Translations under genes and position numbers: made by a program
The notes under the pieces: generated by a model
What the model was told of the DNA's origin: nothing
Databases searched by the model: none
Seen by the model: the letters and a program-made list of their open reading frames with translations, nothing else
Assembly: GCF_002027705.1 (NCBI RefSeq)
Contig: NZ_MBTG01000045.1
Location: forward strand, 1 to 64,000
DNA length: 64,000 nucleotides
Source of the DNA: Paenibacillus ferrarius
GTDB lineage: Bacteria > Bacillota > Bacilli > Paenibacillales > NBRC-103111
Direction: 5' to 3'
Shown here: one piece after another, positions 1-8,731 of the stretch
Numbering within the stretch: position 1 is the stretch's first letter
Layout: each line of letters begins with the position of its first letter

Positions 1-134
1 ACCGGAACCGACAGACGATGAGATAAACGGGTATCTTTTTATTATTTGGTCAATATCCACTCCGTAATATCCTCCAAAACTTCTGCAGACACCTTTTGTG
101 GGATTTGATACTCTTTTTTGAAGTCCTTGACCTA

Positions 135-817
135 CTATCCTATAAATTCCTGAACCCACTCACCATTATAGTAAGCTATCCCGATTTGGGTGTAGCTGCT
201 ATTCAGGATGTTGGCACGATGGCCAGGACTGCTCATCCATTGGTTCATCACTTCCGTCGGGCTCGTCTGGCCTTTGGCGATGTTTTCCCCTGCAGAGTTA
301 TATGTGACACCGAATGCAGTCATCATATCAAACGGGGATCCATAAGTCGGAGACTGATGATCAAAATAATTATTGTTGTACATATCCTGAGCCTTAGCCA
401 TCGCTACTTTCGAGAGACTGCTGTTCAAGCTAATGGAATTCAAGCCTGCTTTCGTTCTTTCTTGATTCACCAGATCCAAGACTTGCTGAGCAGATTGGGA
501 TGGATTTACGGACTGTTGAGGATTGGCGGACTGTTGCGGATTTACGGCTTGATTCGCTGGGCTTTCTGCCGGTGCATAGTTGCCTTGGAACCAATCCAGC
601 CAATTCGAAGCGTCATTGGGTGCTTGTTTAATCGTAATCGGTGATTTCCCTGCACCCGCAGTAGAAATGGATGATGCTTGAGTTATGACGTTGAAGCAGC
701 ATTAGGAGCATGAGTTTCAAGCTTCATTTGTTTAGCATTCATTTGATTGTTAGTCGAATTATTACTTGAACAACCTGTAACGAGTAGTAATGCTGCTATT
801 ATGACCAATGGTTTTAT
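135..817 (-). pseudogene. Broken CAP/SCP-domain (YkwD-like) lipoprotein
   Basis: The intact part (135-479) encodes a CAP domain with the family motifs GENIA and SPGHRANIL, found in secreted YkwD-like proteins of spore formers. Reading upstream in the same frame continues through a Pro/Gln/Asn-rich linker (NPQQSANPQQSVNPSQS) to about position 690. There the frame shifts by one base, and the other frame encodes a typical lipoprotein leader, KPLVIIAALLLVTGC, with a VTGC lipobox. A perfect AGGAGGG (824-830) sits 6-7 bases before the codon where ATG is expected, but that codon (815-817) is ATA. Two independent lesions, start codon and frameshift, argue for a pseudogene rather than one sequencing error. 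The CAP domain alone could be translated from an internal start only without its export signal. Confidence 0.7.
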
Positions 818-1424
818 AACAATCCCTCCTGAACCGTCAAAGTAGTAATGTTATCAAATAAAGGTTTTGTAAAGTTCCATCGCACAAAAATCCTATAATT
901 GCAAAGATTGCACTCCCAACTACGTGCGACACATAAATATCTCCCTTACTGATTGATTTTTTAAATTCCAAGCACCATGAAAAAATTCTTTGTTTTCTGC
1001 ATTTAGATACATGATAAGTTGTTCCGAGATACAATTTGAAATAACCTAAAACAACAAAAAACCACCATTTATGGTGGCTAGTCTTTAAATATGCGTGTTC
1101 TTGTCACGCTTAACTCCCCCGTTAGTTCAACGCAGTCGCGTTAGTCTAATACTTTATTTTCACCGTACAATTGTTCCTGTTGTTGTGCTAAAGTTTCTCG
1201 TTAGTTTAAATACCTGTTGTCAATGTATTCTTATATATTTCTTAAATCCTTTACTAATTGTTCCATTGAATCCCAGCTTCTCGAAAAAATTATGTGCATC
1301 TATTCTCTTCGAACTTTAATTACCCAAACTATCATATTTAGTTGCTGCCATTCAATAGCTGTTCCTCTCTTCTGCGGTAGAACCATGTTATCCCTTTTTT
1401 ACTTGTTTCTCAAAGTATTCATTT
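818..1424. other. Intergenic region, no supported gene
   Basis: About 600 AT-rich bases with only short unrecognised ORFs. The only clear structure is the hairpin at 1062-1077. The leftmost bases contain the AGGAGGG ribosome binding site of the broken CAP lipoprotein. Confidence 0.6.
1056..1077 (-). terminator. Rho-independent terminator, minus strand
   Basis: CCACCAT (1062-1068) pairs with ATGGTGG (1071-1077), and on the minus strand the hairpin is followed by a run of six T (1056-1061). It would end transcripts coming from the remnant region at 1.4-1.6 kb. Confidence 0.55.
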
Positions 1425-1574
1425 TCAAAAACCCATATGAATGATGTCATGCCATTCACCGTCTCTAAACAGACTTTGTCTACTGCTTCCTTCCGTTTGA
1501 AAGACTGCCGACCATATTCCAGATCTTATCCTTTCGTTGTAGTGGGCCAGTTCATGCGCGATCACATGATTCCG
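1425..1574 (-). pseudogene. Remnant of a HExxH metal-dependent peptidase-like protein
   Basis: An open frame of 49 codons without a start codon, bounded upstream by a stop. It contains VIAHELAHYNERIRSGIWSA, an HExxH zinc-site motif followed by a spacing and tryptophan that resemble the HELxH...FW pattern of the YgjP/DUF45 hydrolases. Only the motif region and a short tail remain, so this reads as the 3' end of a deleted gene. The family assignment is an inference from one short motif; the HExxH itself is plainly visible. Confidence 0.4.
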
Positions 1575-1612
1575 TCACGGTGCGAATGCGGCTGTATCGG
1601 CCCGATAAGAGT

Positions 1613-3682
1613 TTAAGGAACAAATAGAATCTTGTCAATGAAATAGGAGGCTTCTTGGCGAAGCAAAGGTGCTTTGGAGCGGAAATCGACTGAACCGTCA
1701 GAATTGGCTATTGTGACTGGATCCGTAACTCCGGCAGCAATAAGCTTGCTTACGGCCTTGATAGCCGATTCATCGGTTTGCCCTGCCAATCGCACCTCAT
1801 CGCTAAGTGGCCAAGGAAGAGGAATGCGCGTTAAGATGACGGCCATTTCTTCCCGAGTTATCGTGCGATCCGGTTCAAACCGGCCTTCAGGCTCCTCCCC
1901 CAACCAATGATTCTCGACCGCTGCCTGAATCTCTTTGACCGCATAATGGTGTTCGATATCCGTATAACCGGATTTCGATTTGGAGGGCGGATAGCCGACA
2001 GCATGCAGCAACATTGTGATGAATTCCGCACGGGTCATGGACGCTTTGGGGTCAAAGCTGCGCCCATCTCTTCCATTGATGATATCCAGCGAATGGAGCT
2101 TTTCAATAGACAGTTGGTAGGGGCTTTCTTTCGAGACATCGGAAAACAGCGCTTTTTCCTGTATTTTGGGCGAATAAGCTATCGGTGACTTGGCAGGTCT
2201 GTACATATTAGCAATACCGCCATCCTTTTGTTCAAGAAATGCTATTTTCTTCCCGTAGTCATCCATAAACAACAAGGGATCTATCTTTTTCAAAGTAGTC
2301 TTGCCATTCCCCAATTTGTATCTGTCTTCCGCTACAAGTTGTCCGTTATTGTACGTAATTCTAGTCACAAATGACGGGGTATGCAGATCTTTGTATAATC
2401 CGACGTAACGCGCGGCTTGCTGTTCTGTCAGAGATGATACAGATTCAGGCGTCTGGGTGCTCTTCGGATAATAATGGTCCATAAAGGCTGCATACAAATC
2501 CGAGCGCAATTCGGAATCATTATTATAAATGACGAACATTCCTGTTTTGCGCTCAGGCAGTAGCCATGTAAATGAGGCATGTCCGGGGATGTTCCCACCT
2601 TTGCTGACGACATACTGACCATTCGACAGTTCATTGAAAATGCTTTCAAATCCATAGCTTGTAATAGGTATGGCAGGATGAGCGAAAACGGAAAACTCAC
2701 TCATTCGCTGAACACTTTGTTCGCTTAACATTTGCCGATCCCCAGCCTTTCCTTTTTGCAGAAGCATGATCATGAATTTAGCCATATCGCTTCCGGTGGA
2801 CAACATTCCGCCCTGAGGCATGTCCGTAGGATAAAGGCCATACTCCGGATATGGCGTGCCTTCCGGATCGTAAGCTGCAGCCATTCGGGCTTTAAGCTCT
2901 GGGGTTACAAGATCATGGGAAGAATTCATACCGAGCGGCTGAAAGATGTTTTTATCCATGTATTCATGAAAAGGGAGTCCGGTAACTTGTTCCACGGCAT
3001 ATCCGGCCAAAGCAAAAGCATAATCGTCATACTGGTAGGCTTCCCCCGGCGTCCGGACGATAGTTGGCATTCGATCCATTAAGAAATCTCGAAGAGAATT
3101 CTCTTGATTGAGAAGATCGGGCGAGGCGTCATCGTCTTTTTCATATGGGAAATCGAACCCAGTCATATGGGTCAGCATATTTTCCATAGTTAGCGGTTTA
3201 CTTGTCGAATTGGGTATTGTGATACCTCCGAGATAGGATTGGATGTCCTGATCCAGCTTGATCTTCCCTTGGTCAGCAAGCTGCAGCACAGCCGCAGCTG
3301 TAAGCGTCTTTGAAATGGAACCGATGCGAAAAACGGTATTGGAATCAACTGGGATTTTGCTTTCTTTGTTTGCATACCCGTATCCTTTAGATAAAACAAC
3401 TTGTCCGTCCTGAACGACGACGAACATGGCACCCGGAACATTGAACTTCTTCAGGCTTTCCCCAAAGTAATTGTCCGCGAAGGCCTCCACTTCTTTGGGG
3501 TCAATCGGACCGCTTGGAGCAGCAGGAACAGCTGCAGGCTGAATCGCAGTGATTGTTTGCCCCTTAAGAGGGAGCTGTTCCGCACTGACACTATGCCCTC
3601 CGACCAAAGCAATCAAGTAAGTCGCAGCTAGAGACGTGCTTAGCGTTACAGCGAGCACTTTTGAAACTCTTTTTTTGCGCAT
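1613..3682 (-). CDS. Secreted serine beta-lactamase-fold hydrolase with C-terminal SLH repeats
   Basis: 689 residues from the ATG at 3682, chosen because AAGGAG lies just upstream; the longer open frame has no ribosome site. A basic start (MRKKR) and hydrophobic stretch ending near SVSA form a signal peptide. The catalytic domain (about 55-400) has the SxxK nucleophile motif SISK near residue 121. The usual Tyr-Ser-Asn motif is YDD and the usual His-Gly-Gly is KGG (followed by NIPGH), so the active site is altered. A middle domain resembles the C-terminal part of Bacillus serine hydrolases. At least two SLH repeats (FSDV...FDPKASMTRAEFITMLL; YTDI...FEPDRTITREEMAVIL) should anchor it to the cell wall. 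Likely a cell-surface peptidase or esterase; its substrate is not visible. Confidence 0.88.
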   Translation of the reverse strand: MRKKRVSKVLAVTLSTSLAATYLIALVGGHSVSAEQLPLKGQTITAIQPAAVPAAPSGPIDPKEVEAFADNYFGESLKKFNVPGAMFVVVQDGQVVLSKGYGYANKESKIPVDSNTVFRIGSISKTLTAAAVLQLADQGKIKLDQDIQSYLGGITIPNSTSKPLTMENMLTHMTGFDFPYEKDDDASPDLLNQENSLRDFLMDRMPTIVRTPGEAYQYDDYAFALAGYAVEQVTGLPFHEYMDKNIFQPLGMNSSHDLVTPELKARMAAAYDPEGTPYPEYGLYPTDMPQGGMLSTGSDMAKFMIMLLQKGKAGDRQMLSEQSVQRMSEFSVFAHPAIPITSYGFESIFNELSNGQYVVSKGGNIPGHASFTWLLPERKTGMFVIYNNDSELRSDLYAAFMDHYYPKSTQTPESVSSLTEQQAARYVGLYKDLHTPSFVTRITYNNGQLVAEDRYKLGNGKTTLKKIDPLLFMDDYGKKIAFLEQKDGGIANMYRPAKSPIAYSPKIQEKALFSDVSKESPYQLSIEKLHSLDIINGRDGRSFDPKASMTRAEFITMLLHAVGYPPSKSKSGYTDIEHHYAVKEIQAAVENHWLGEEPEGRFEPDRTITREEMAVILTRIPLPWPLSDEVRLAGQTDESAIKAVSKLIAAGVTDPVTIANSDGSVDFRSKAPLLRQEASYFIDKILFVP

Positions 3683-3794
3683 TAGAAAATTCTCCTTCAA
3701 TAAAATTAGTATAGGCTGGAAGTACCCACTCAGTGTAGCATGATGGATTATTTCCCCACACAGTCTTCCGTCTAGTTCATTACCTAGCCTAAGG

Positions 3795-3950
3795 TCAAGC
3801 AAAATAGGATCTGACCGCAGCAACGACCTGGTCCTTTGCACTACTGTTTTCAATGACTGTAGGGGTAGTACCAGAGTAGCTGTCATAGACCGTAAACGCA
3901 TCGAAAACAAATGGTAATAGTGGATAGATCGCAGGCTGAAAAGCCTGGTG
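3795..3950 (-). pseudogene. Possible 3' remnant of an unrecognised gene
   Basis: An open frame of 51 codons with no start and a stop just upstream. It reads PAIYPLLPFVFDAFTVYDSY, then SGTTPTVIENSSAKDQVVAA and VRSYFA, with amino-acid use that looks coding rather than random. It lies just upstream of the SLH serine hydrolase, in a different frame from the long shadow extension of that gene. I do not recognise the family. Confidence 0.25.
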
Positions 3951-4096
3951 TCAAAAACGGGTACAGCCGAAGTATTAATGTTAAAGTGTTTGCTCGACTC
4001 CTGTTTTATCCCATTTAATAGATTGTTATAAATAGTAAAATTAAAATTTATTGGAATTTTAACAAAAAAAAGATTTATAAATTAGGAGGAAAAAAT

Positions 4097-4153
4097 ATGG
4101 TAGGTAAGTCACTCAACGCTAGGGCTCACATTCAGAGTGTTTTCTTGTTTTGA
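4097..4153 (+). CDS. 18-codon ORF behind a strong ribosome binding site
   Basis: TTAGGAGGAAAAAAT immediately precedes an ATG that opens an 18-residue frame (MVGKSLNARAHIQSVFLF). The upstream 80 bases are very AT-rich, as in a promoter. It runs into the 3' end of the convergent HAAS protein gene. It could be a real tiny peptide or the start of a gene whose body was deleted. The ribosome site is clear; the function is unknown. Confidence 0.3.
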   Translation: MVGKSLNARAHIQSVFLF

Positions 4154-4674
4154 CTAATTGCGTGTATATATTTAATTGTAAGTCTCCATAACACTTTCCC
4201 CAACAAAAACATCAACACACCAATCACAATAGAAGCTGGTAAGAACTGCATTGGGCTTGGTGTAAATGCTCCAATTTGGATTGTTATTCCGGTAATATCA
4301 TCTCCCATAAAATTCCCGACAAATTTAATAATTCCGCCTAATGGCGTAATAACTCCACTTATCATTAAAGCAATGGAAAGAGTACTGATAATCGGCAAAA
4401 CAAACATACCAATGGCCCCTGCAAAGCTGCTACAAAAAGCAAATACAGCGGCGAATTTACGCCAACTGAATTTACTGTTTTTTGAAATGGCATCACCTAA
4501 GTATGCTTTCGCTAATTCTTTTGGGTTTCCTAACCTTTCGATGATTCGCTCAGTAGTAAGACCAGTATTTTGCAACTCAAGCATTGCACTTTTGATTTCT
4601 TTTATAATGTCAATACGCTCGGAAGAGGACAAAGCTTTTAAATACTTTTCAATTTTTTCAAGATAGCTATGCAT
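4132..4674 (-). CDS. HAAS/DUF1700-type membrane protein
   Basis: 180 residues. The N-terminal 60 residues (YLEKIEKYLKALSSSERIDI, then GLTTERIIERLGNPKELAKA) match the HAAS helical domain found in DUF1700-like proteins, which usually accompany PadR-type regulators. About four hydrophobic segments follow from residue 70 onward, so the protein is membrane-bound. The usual PadR partner is not next to it. It ends inside the convergent 18-codon ORF. The role is unknown; a signalling or envelope-stress membrane protein is the family expectation. Confidence 0.7.
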   Translation of the reverse strand: MHSYLEKIEKYLKALSSSERIDIIKEIKSAMLELQNTGLTTERIIERLGNPKELAKAYLGDAISKNSKFSWRKFAAVFAFCSSFAGAIGMFVLPIISTLSIALMISGVITPLGGIIKFVGNFMGDDITGITIQIGAFTPSPMQFLPASIVIGVLMFLLGKVLWRLTIKYIHAISQNKKTL

Positions 4675-4955
4675 AATTTTATACTCCTTTAATTTCTGCT
4701 ATATAAATTAATAAAATATCCCATTCTAAGGACATAGTGTTTAGGTATTCGTTTCATTTTTTTTGTTATAGAATAATAGCTCCGTCAGCCTCCCATGAAA
4801 CAAGTGAGGTATATACTGCCTGTCTCTTGCGCAAGTTTTTGAAGAATATGTGGAGATAGATATCGCAGTAGTATTTCAGCGAACAAATAAAACTCATCTT
4901 GAATCGTTAGATTCATAAAAATGCCATCGACATTTTTTCTCTTTTTCCGTTTTCC

Positions 4956-6125
4956 CTACTTGTTAAATTCAGAAAGTAAAATACTTTTAAAAGGATTAGG
5001 ACTGTTATCTCTACCCAAACTGTTCAAACTGACGACCAACGTATGATTGCCTCCAAGTGTACCTCCAGCAATCGTAGAAAACCCAAGAATGCCACCTGTG
5101 TGTCCCCATATCGAGACACCATTTGAAAGCTTAATTTCAGAGATTCCAAGACCATATCCTTCGATTCCACTTCTTCCTACAGGAACTGTAGTAAGCATTT
5201 GTTTTAGTTGCTCTTCCTTCAGTAATTTGCCACCGAGCAAGGAAGAGAAGAATTTATTTAAGTCGTCAGCATCAGAAATCATATCTCCAGCCGAGCTACC
5301 TGCGCTTGGATTATAATAAGTAACGTCTTTTATCTCACTTGCTTCGTCTGGTTGGGAATATCCCCGTGCATGCTTGGTGCCTGGAATAACGCTTGAATTA
5401 CCAGGTAGGAATGTATCCAACAATTCAAGCGGTTCAATAATCCGATTTTCAATCTCTTCCGCGTAGCTGTTTCCAGTTACTTTTTCAATAAGAATACCCA
5501 GTAATACGTATCCTGTGTTTGAATAAGACCAGCCCTTTCCTGGGACAAAGTCTGGGGGCAGAGAAATTCCCAACTTCACTAATTCTTCAGCCGTAAACGA
5601 TTTTTTTGTATCCATAAAATTTACGTCTTTGGACCTTGAGTATTCAGCGATACCACTTGTATGGTTCAATATCTGCCGGATGGTAATCTGATTACCATTA
5701 TATCCGTTTCCTTGAATGACACCAGGCAGCCATTTTTCGATGGAGTCGTCTAGATTCAAGCGGTTCTCTCCAGCTAATTGAAGTACAACCGTTGCGGTGA
5801 ACGTCTTCGTCACGCTGCCAATGCGAAAGCGATAATCTGTTTCCATTGGTTTCTTGGTGCTCAGATTCGCTACCCCAGTGGCATAACCCCACTTTTTTCC
5901 ACCCTCAGAAGTTTTAGCAAGTATCCCCGGGAATCCAAGTTGCAATGTATCCCGCATAGCTTGCTTGACGGAATTATGGTCTTGTTGAGTGCTTGTTTGT
6001 AAAGAACTAGATTCATTTTGAGTGGGCTCTGCTTTTACAATTGAGGTTGGCGATGTGTATAGCAGGGAACTTCCAGTTATTAAAAGGGCCAGACTTGCAA
6101 ATGTAATTTGACTACTTACTTTCAT
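4956..6125 (-). CDS. Secreted serine hydrolase, beta-lactamase / DD-carboxypeptidase R61 type
   Basis: 389 residues with an N-terminal signal peptide (MKVSSQITFASLALLITGSS). All three active-site elements are canonical: SVTK near residue 105, YSN (GWSYSNTGYVLLG) and HTGG. The LNHTSGI and EPL.. motifs are also typical of the class C beta-lactamase / D-alanyl-D-alanine carboxypeptidase family. It closely resembles the product of 41811-42995 in layout and motifs (LDDSIEKWLPGVI against LDDSVEKWLPGVI, FFSSLLGGKLL in both), so the two are paralogs. Probably acts outside the membrane on peptidoglycan peptides or small amides/esters. A 22-codon peptide ORF lies just upstream on the same strand. Confidence 0.9.
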   Translation of the reverse strand: MKVSSQITFASLALLITGSSLLYTSPTSIVKAEPTQNESSSLQTSTQQDHNSVKQAMRDTLQLGFPGILAKTSEGGKKWGYATGVANLSTKKPMETDYRFRIGSVTKTFTATVVLQLAGENRLNLDDSIEKWLPGVIQGNGYNGNQITIRQILNHTSGIAEYSRSKDVNFMDTKKSFTAEELVKLGISLPPDFVPGKGWSYSNTGYVLLGILIEKVTGNSYAEEIENRIIEPLELLDTFLPGNSSVIPGTKHARGYSQPDEASEIKDVTYYNPSAGSSAGDMISDADDLNKFFSSLLGGKLLKEEQLKQMLTTVPVGRSGIEGYGLGISEIKLSNGVSIWGHTGGILGFSTIAGGTLGGNHTLVVSLNSLGRDNSPNPFKSILLSEFNK

Positions 6126-6170
6126 AAAGCGTTCCTCTTCTCTATTAATATTATAAGTTTGTAATCATCT

Positions 6171-6239
6171 TCATAATTGTTGTTTTACCGGTATTGCAAT
6201 AAGTAAAGCGGTCATTACTACGGAAACAATCTTCTTCAT
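6171..6239 (-). CDS. 22-residue hydrophobic peptide ORF next to an agr-like kinase
   Basis: ATG at 6239 is preceded by GAGGAGGG at an ideal seven-base spacing. The product, MKKIVSVVMTALLIAIPVKQ plus QL, is a lysine start followed by a membrane-spanning or signal-like stretch. It lies between an AgrC-like histidine kinase and the serine hydrolase gene, all on the same strand. Signal peptides for agr-like systems are often encoded beside the kinase, but this one has no cysteine for a thiolactone and no AgrB gene is present. It may be a decayed or different type of peptide, or a short leader for the hydrolase. Confidence 0.4.
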   Translation of the reverse strand: MKKIVSVVMTALLIAIPVKQQL

Positions 6240-6330
6240 TATTAATCCCTCCTCGTATTCCTTCTAGATGTGACTTACTGAATTCATCATAAAAGAAAGA
6301 ACGCTGTTAGAATGAAAAGCGCCCTGAAAC

Positions 6331-6372
6331 GCAAAAAACAATCCCTAAACAACAGGTTGTCTAAGGATTGTT
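6331..6372 (-). terminator. Terminator of the agr-like kinase gene
   Basis: AACAATCC (6337-6344) pairs with GGATTGTT (6365-6372), with an inner ACAAC/GTTGT pairing, and on the minus strand TTTTTT follows. The 5' arm overlaps the kinase stop codon. Confidence 0.65.
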
Positions 6373-7647
6373 GGTATATAATGGTATTAGCGCCATATTA
6401 TTAAATACTTTATGTGTCGTTTCAATGGTCATATGACCACCGTACTTGTCGCAGATTCTAGCTATGTTCGTTAATCCAATACCATGAAATTCCGGGTTTG
6501 ATTTTTGGGTGTTTAAGTGGGCAACTTCATTCTCCATATGATTCATGATGTGAATGAGAAGGGTAGACTCGGTAGAATGTATTTTTATAAGAATGTACCT
6601 ATCTTCTGCGACTTTTAACTTTTTAGAAGCCTCTATTGCGTTATCTAGCATATTTCCAATGACAACACATAAGTCATAACGGTCAATAGGGACTACTTGT
6701 GAACATAAGTTAATCTTTGTATCTATTCTTATGCCATTGGCTTGTCCTATATTAAGAATGTTTGTGACAAGGGCATCAATAACCAGGTTCCCCGTATTAA
6801 CCCGTTGATAAGCTCCTTCGACTTTATTTAATGTCGTCTTAATATGTTCCAGTGCAGTTGTTAACTCATTTCGCTTAATACACTCTTCAATATACAAAAA
6901 CTGCTGATTCGTATCATGAATGATTCTTTTAATGGATTTGAAGCTGTGAACGGCTTTTTCGTAATTCGCATCCTGATGGTCCATCTGCTGTTGCAGCTGA
7001 GCATTCTCATGCATGAATTGAAATTTATCAATGATCATATCAAAAACATAGAAAATCATAACGTTTAAGAATAGTAATACAATGACGGATATGAAAGAAT
7101 AGGCGTCCTTATAAGTTAGAATATTCAGTTGGTTTATACTTACGATAGGAATAACCGAAAAAAATATGTAGTAACGATAATGCAAAGAGTAACTTCTACG
7201 TTTTGCAAGTAGTCGTATGATCTGAATGATAGCAAACATAATCATGCAACTGAGTAAAATAGCTTTTGTGTAGGCTATTTGATCATGTTCATTTACAGGG
7301 TCAAAGCTAAACTCAACTGAATATAAGGTATAAAAAATATAAAGGGATATAAAATTAACAAGAGATATTAAAACACCGTAAAACATAGAAAAAATGATCT
7401 TGTCTTTAATTTCTACTTGATAAGATTGTGCAAAACTAAATATCATGAGCAAAGGTAGAATCAAAGATAAAATAGGAGAGATGGGAATAACCAGATACAG
7501 GTAATCAAGCAACCCAAACATAATGAAATAAATGAATCGGTTATGTTTTTTAGCTGATTTATCAAAAACCGAGTTGAAGAAAAAATTAATTTGAACACCC
7601 ATCACAAGTACAATGCTAAAGACAATAGGAAAATTGTTTTGAATCAT
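6361..7647 (-). CDS. AgrC-like sensor histidine kinase (GHKL ATPase)
   Basis: 428 residues. The first ~200 form about six hydrophobic segments, as in peptide-sensing AgrC/ComD kinases. A short coiled stretch leads to the dimerisation helix with IIHDTNQQFLYIEECIKR (His near 241). The ATPase domain shows the N-box VIGNMLDNAIEASKK and a G-box HGIGLTNIARICDKYGG, typical of the GHKL group. It is one base downstream of a LytTR protein, the usual AgrC-AgrA pairing. That partner lacks its receiver domain, so the phosphorelay is probably broken. Confidence 0.85.
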   Translation of the reverse strand: MIQNNFPIVFSIVLVMGVQINFFFNSVFDKSAKKHNRFIYFIMFGLLDYLYLVIPISPILSLILPLLMIFSFAQSYQVEIKDKIIFSMFYGVLISLVNFISLYIFYTLYSVEFSFDPVNEHDQIAYTKAILLSCMIMFAIIQIIRLLAKRRSYSLHYRYYIFFSVIPIVSINQLNILTYKDAYSFISVIVLLFLNVMIFYVFDMIIDKFQFMHENAQLQQQMDHQDANYEKAVHSFKSIKRIIHDTNQQFLYIEECIKRNELTTALEHIKTTLNKVEGAYQRVNTGNLVIDALVTNILNIGQANGIRIDTKINLCSQVVPIDRYDLCVVIGNMLDNAIEASKKLKVAEDRYILIKIHSTESTLLIHIMNHMENEVAHLNTQKSNPEFHGIGLTNIARICDKYGGHMTIETTHKVFNNMALIPLYTNNP

Positions 7648-7648
7648 A

Positions 7649-8086
7649 TCAATCGACCTTCATAATCATAAATTTGGTGTAAGTATCTTTAACCTCTTTA
7701 ATTTTAGAACGGCCTATGGGTAAATCCAACCCATTGGACATTAGAACAACTCCGCTAGCAAACTTTCTTACATGAAGCAGGTTAATAATAATGGAACGAT
7801 GGATTTGCAAGAAGTTACAGTCTTTTAAGGCAAAAGCATAATCTGAAATGATGCCTTTGCTTTCATAGGTTTGATTAGTGGTCGTAAAATGTAGTTTGTT
7901 TTTTATAGTTAAGCTTTTGGCAGCTTGAATACTAATGAGGTCATCATATTTTAAAACGATTTCTTCATAGGTTGACTTGATAACCATAAACTTTTTTTCT
8001 ATAACTCTATATAAGCATGATACAACCTTTTGACTTTGTATAGATAGCTTTTGGATGAAATGCAAATTAAAATCCCTCAACACCAA
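7649..8086 (-). CDS. LytTR DNA-binding protein, truncated AgrA-like regulator
   Basis: The LytTR domain is complete: from MVIKSTYEEIVLKYDDLISI (start near 7987) through FLQIHRSIIINLLHVRKF to the end. AgrA-type regulators have about 120 more residues forming a receiver; here the open frame upstream of the domain is only ~33 residues and runs into an IS6-family transposase remnant in another frame. The gene body therefore appears cut by the insertion or a later deletion. The remaining protein might still bind DNA but cannot be phosphorylated by the adjacent kinase. The start codon is uncertain. Confidence 0.65.
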   Translation of the reverse strand: MVLRDFNLHFIQKLSIQSQKVVSCLYRVIEKKFMVIKSTYEEIVLKYDDLISIQAAKSLTIKNKLHFTTTNQTYESKGIISDYAFALKDCNFLQIHRSIIINLLHVRKFASGVVLMSNGLDLPIGRSKIKEVKDTYTKFMIMKVD

Positions 8087-8683
8087 ATGAACGAGCTTCT
8101 TTTTCGGAGTTTCTTTGTATACTTAACGATTTGAAACCGAGATTTGGTTTTGTGATTTTTTTTATGAACCGGTGATCTTGCTCCACAATGTTGTTTAGAT
8201 ACTTTGTCTGTCTAATCAAGGTTTCTTTTGGCAGGGATTTCTCAGTTATTAATTCTTGTATGGCTGGTGGATATGCTGGATTTTTATCCAAGGTGATTAC
8301 ACGTGGGATTTGAGTATGTGGAGAGGTCAAAGCCTTTGTAAAGAAGCGCTTAGCTGCCGGCATATCCCGATTTTCAGATAACATGAAATCAATAGTTTTC
8401 CCCATAGAATCAACGGCTCTGTATAAATACTTCCACTGACCTTTAACTTTGATGTAGGTTTCGTCAGTCCTCCACGAGTCGTTGGTAGGTTTCAAAAAGG
8501 GGCGGATTCGTTTTCTCGGTAGCTTAAACTATATTTTAAATACCATCGTACTGTTGTAAAATGATTGCTGATTCATATTGCTTCCATTTAAATAAATCCA
8601 ATTTCGTTCCCAAAGCAAGTTGCTCCTTCTCATGACTTCATTATCAATTACGTTATCACGAATTAGAGCTTTGCACCACAACC
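8067..8683 (-). mobile_element. Degraded IS6-family element (IS240/IS26-like)
   Basis: The frame 8067-8495 encodes the DDE core: SWRTDETYIKVKGQWKYLYR, VITLDKNPAYPPAIQEL and KYLNNIVEQDHRFIKKI. The N-terminal part is present in other frames (LFKWKQYESAIIL, then YLKYSLSYRE), so there is a frameshift, and the stretch between YRE and the core (about 30-40 residues in relatives) is missing. The C-terminus shifts frame after GFKSL. At 8666-8683, read on the minus strand, GGTTGTGGTGCAAAGCTC resembles the IS6-family terminal repeat. No matching right end is seen near the LytTR gene. The element is dead. Confidence 0.8.
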
Positions 8684-8731
8684 ATAATTCACGATGTGTC
8701 GATTTAATTTTCAAGAGCATCATTCTTCAAC

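Noticed and set aside
42..134. Minus-strand frame of 29 codons after the CAP stop (VKDFKKEYQIPQKVSAEVLE...)
   Set aside because: It is open and looks slightly coding, but has no start codon, lies behind two stops and matches nothing I recognise.
837..1034. 65-codon minus-strand ORF
   Set aside because: No ribosome site, no recognisable domain, composition typical of chance ORFs in AT-rich DNA.
3683..3910. Upstream extension of the SLH serine hydrolase frame
   Set aside because: A signal peptide and AAGGAG define the start at 3682; the extension would bury the signal peptide.
4800..4915. Plus-strand fragment LAQVFEEYVEIDIAVVFQRT...
   Set aside because: Looks faintly coding but is short, startless and unrecognised; not enough to call a remnant.
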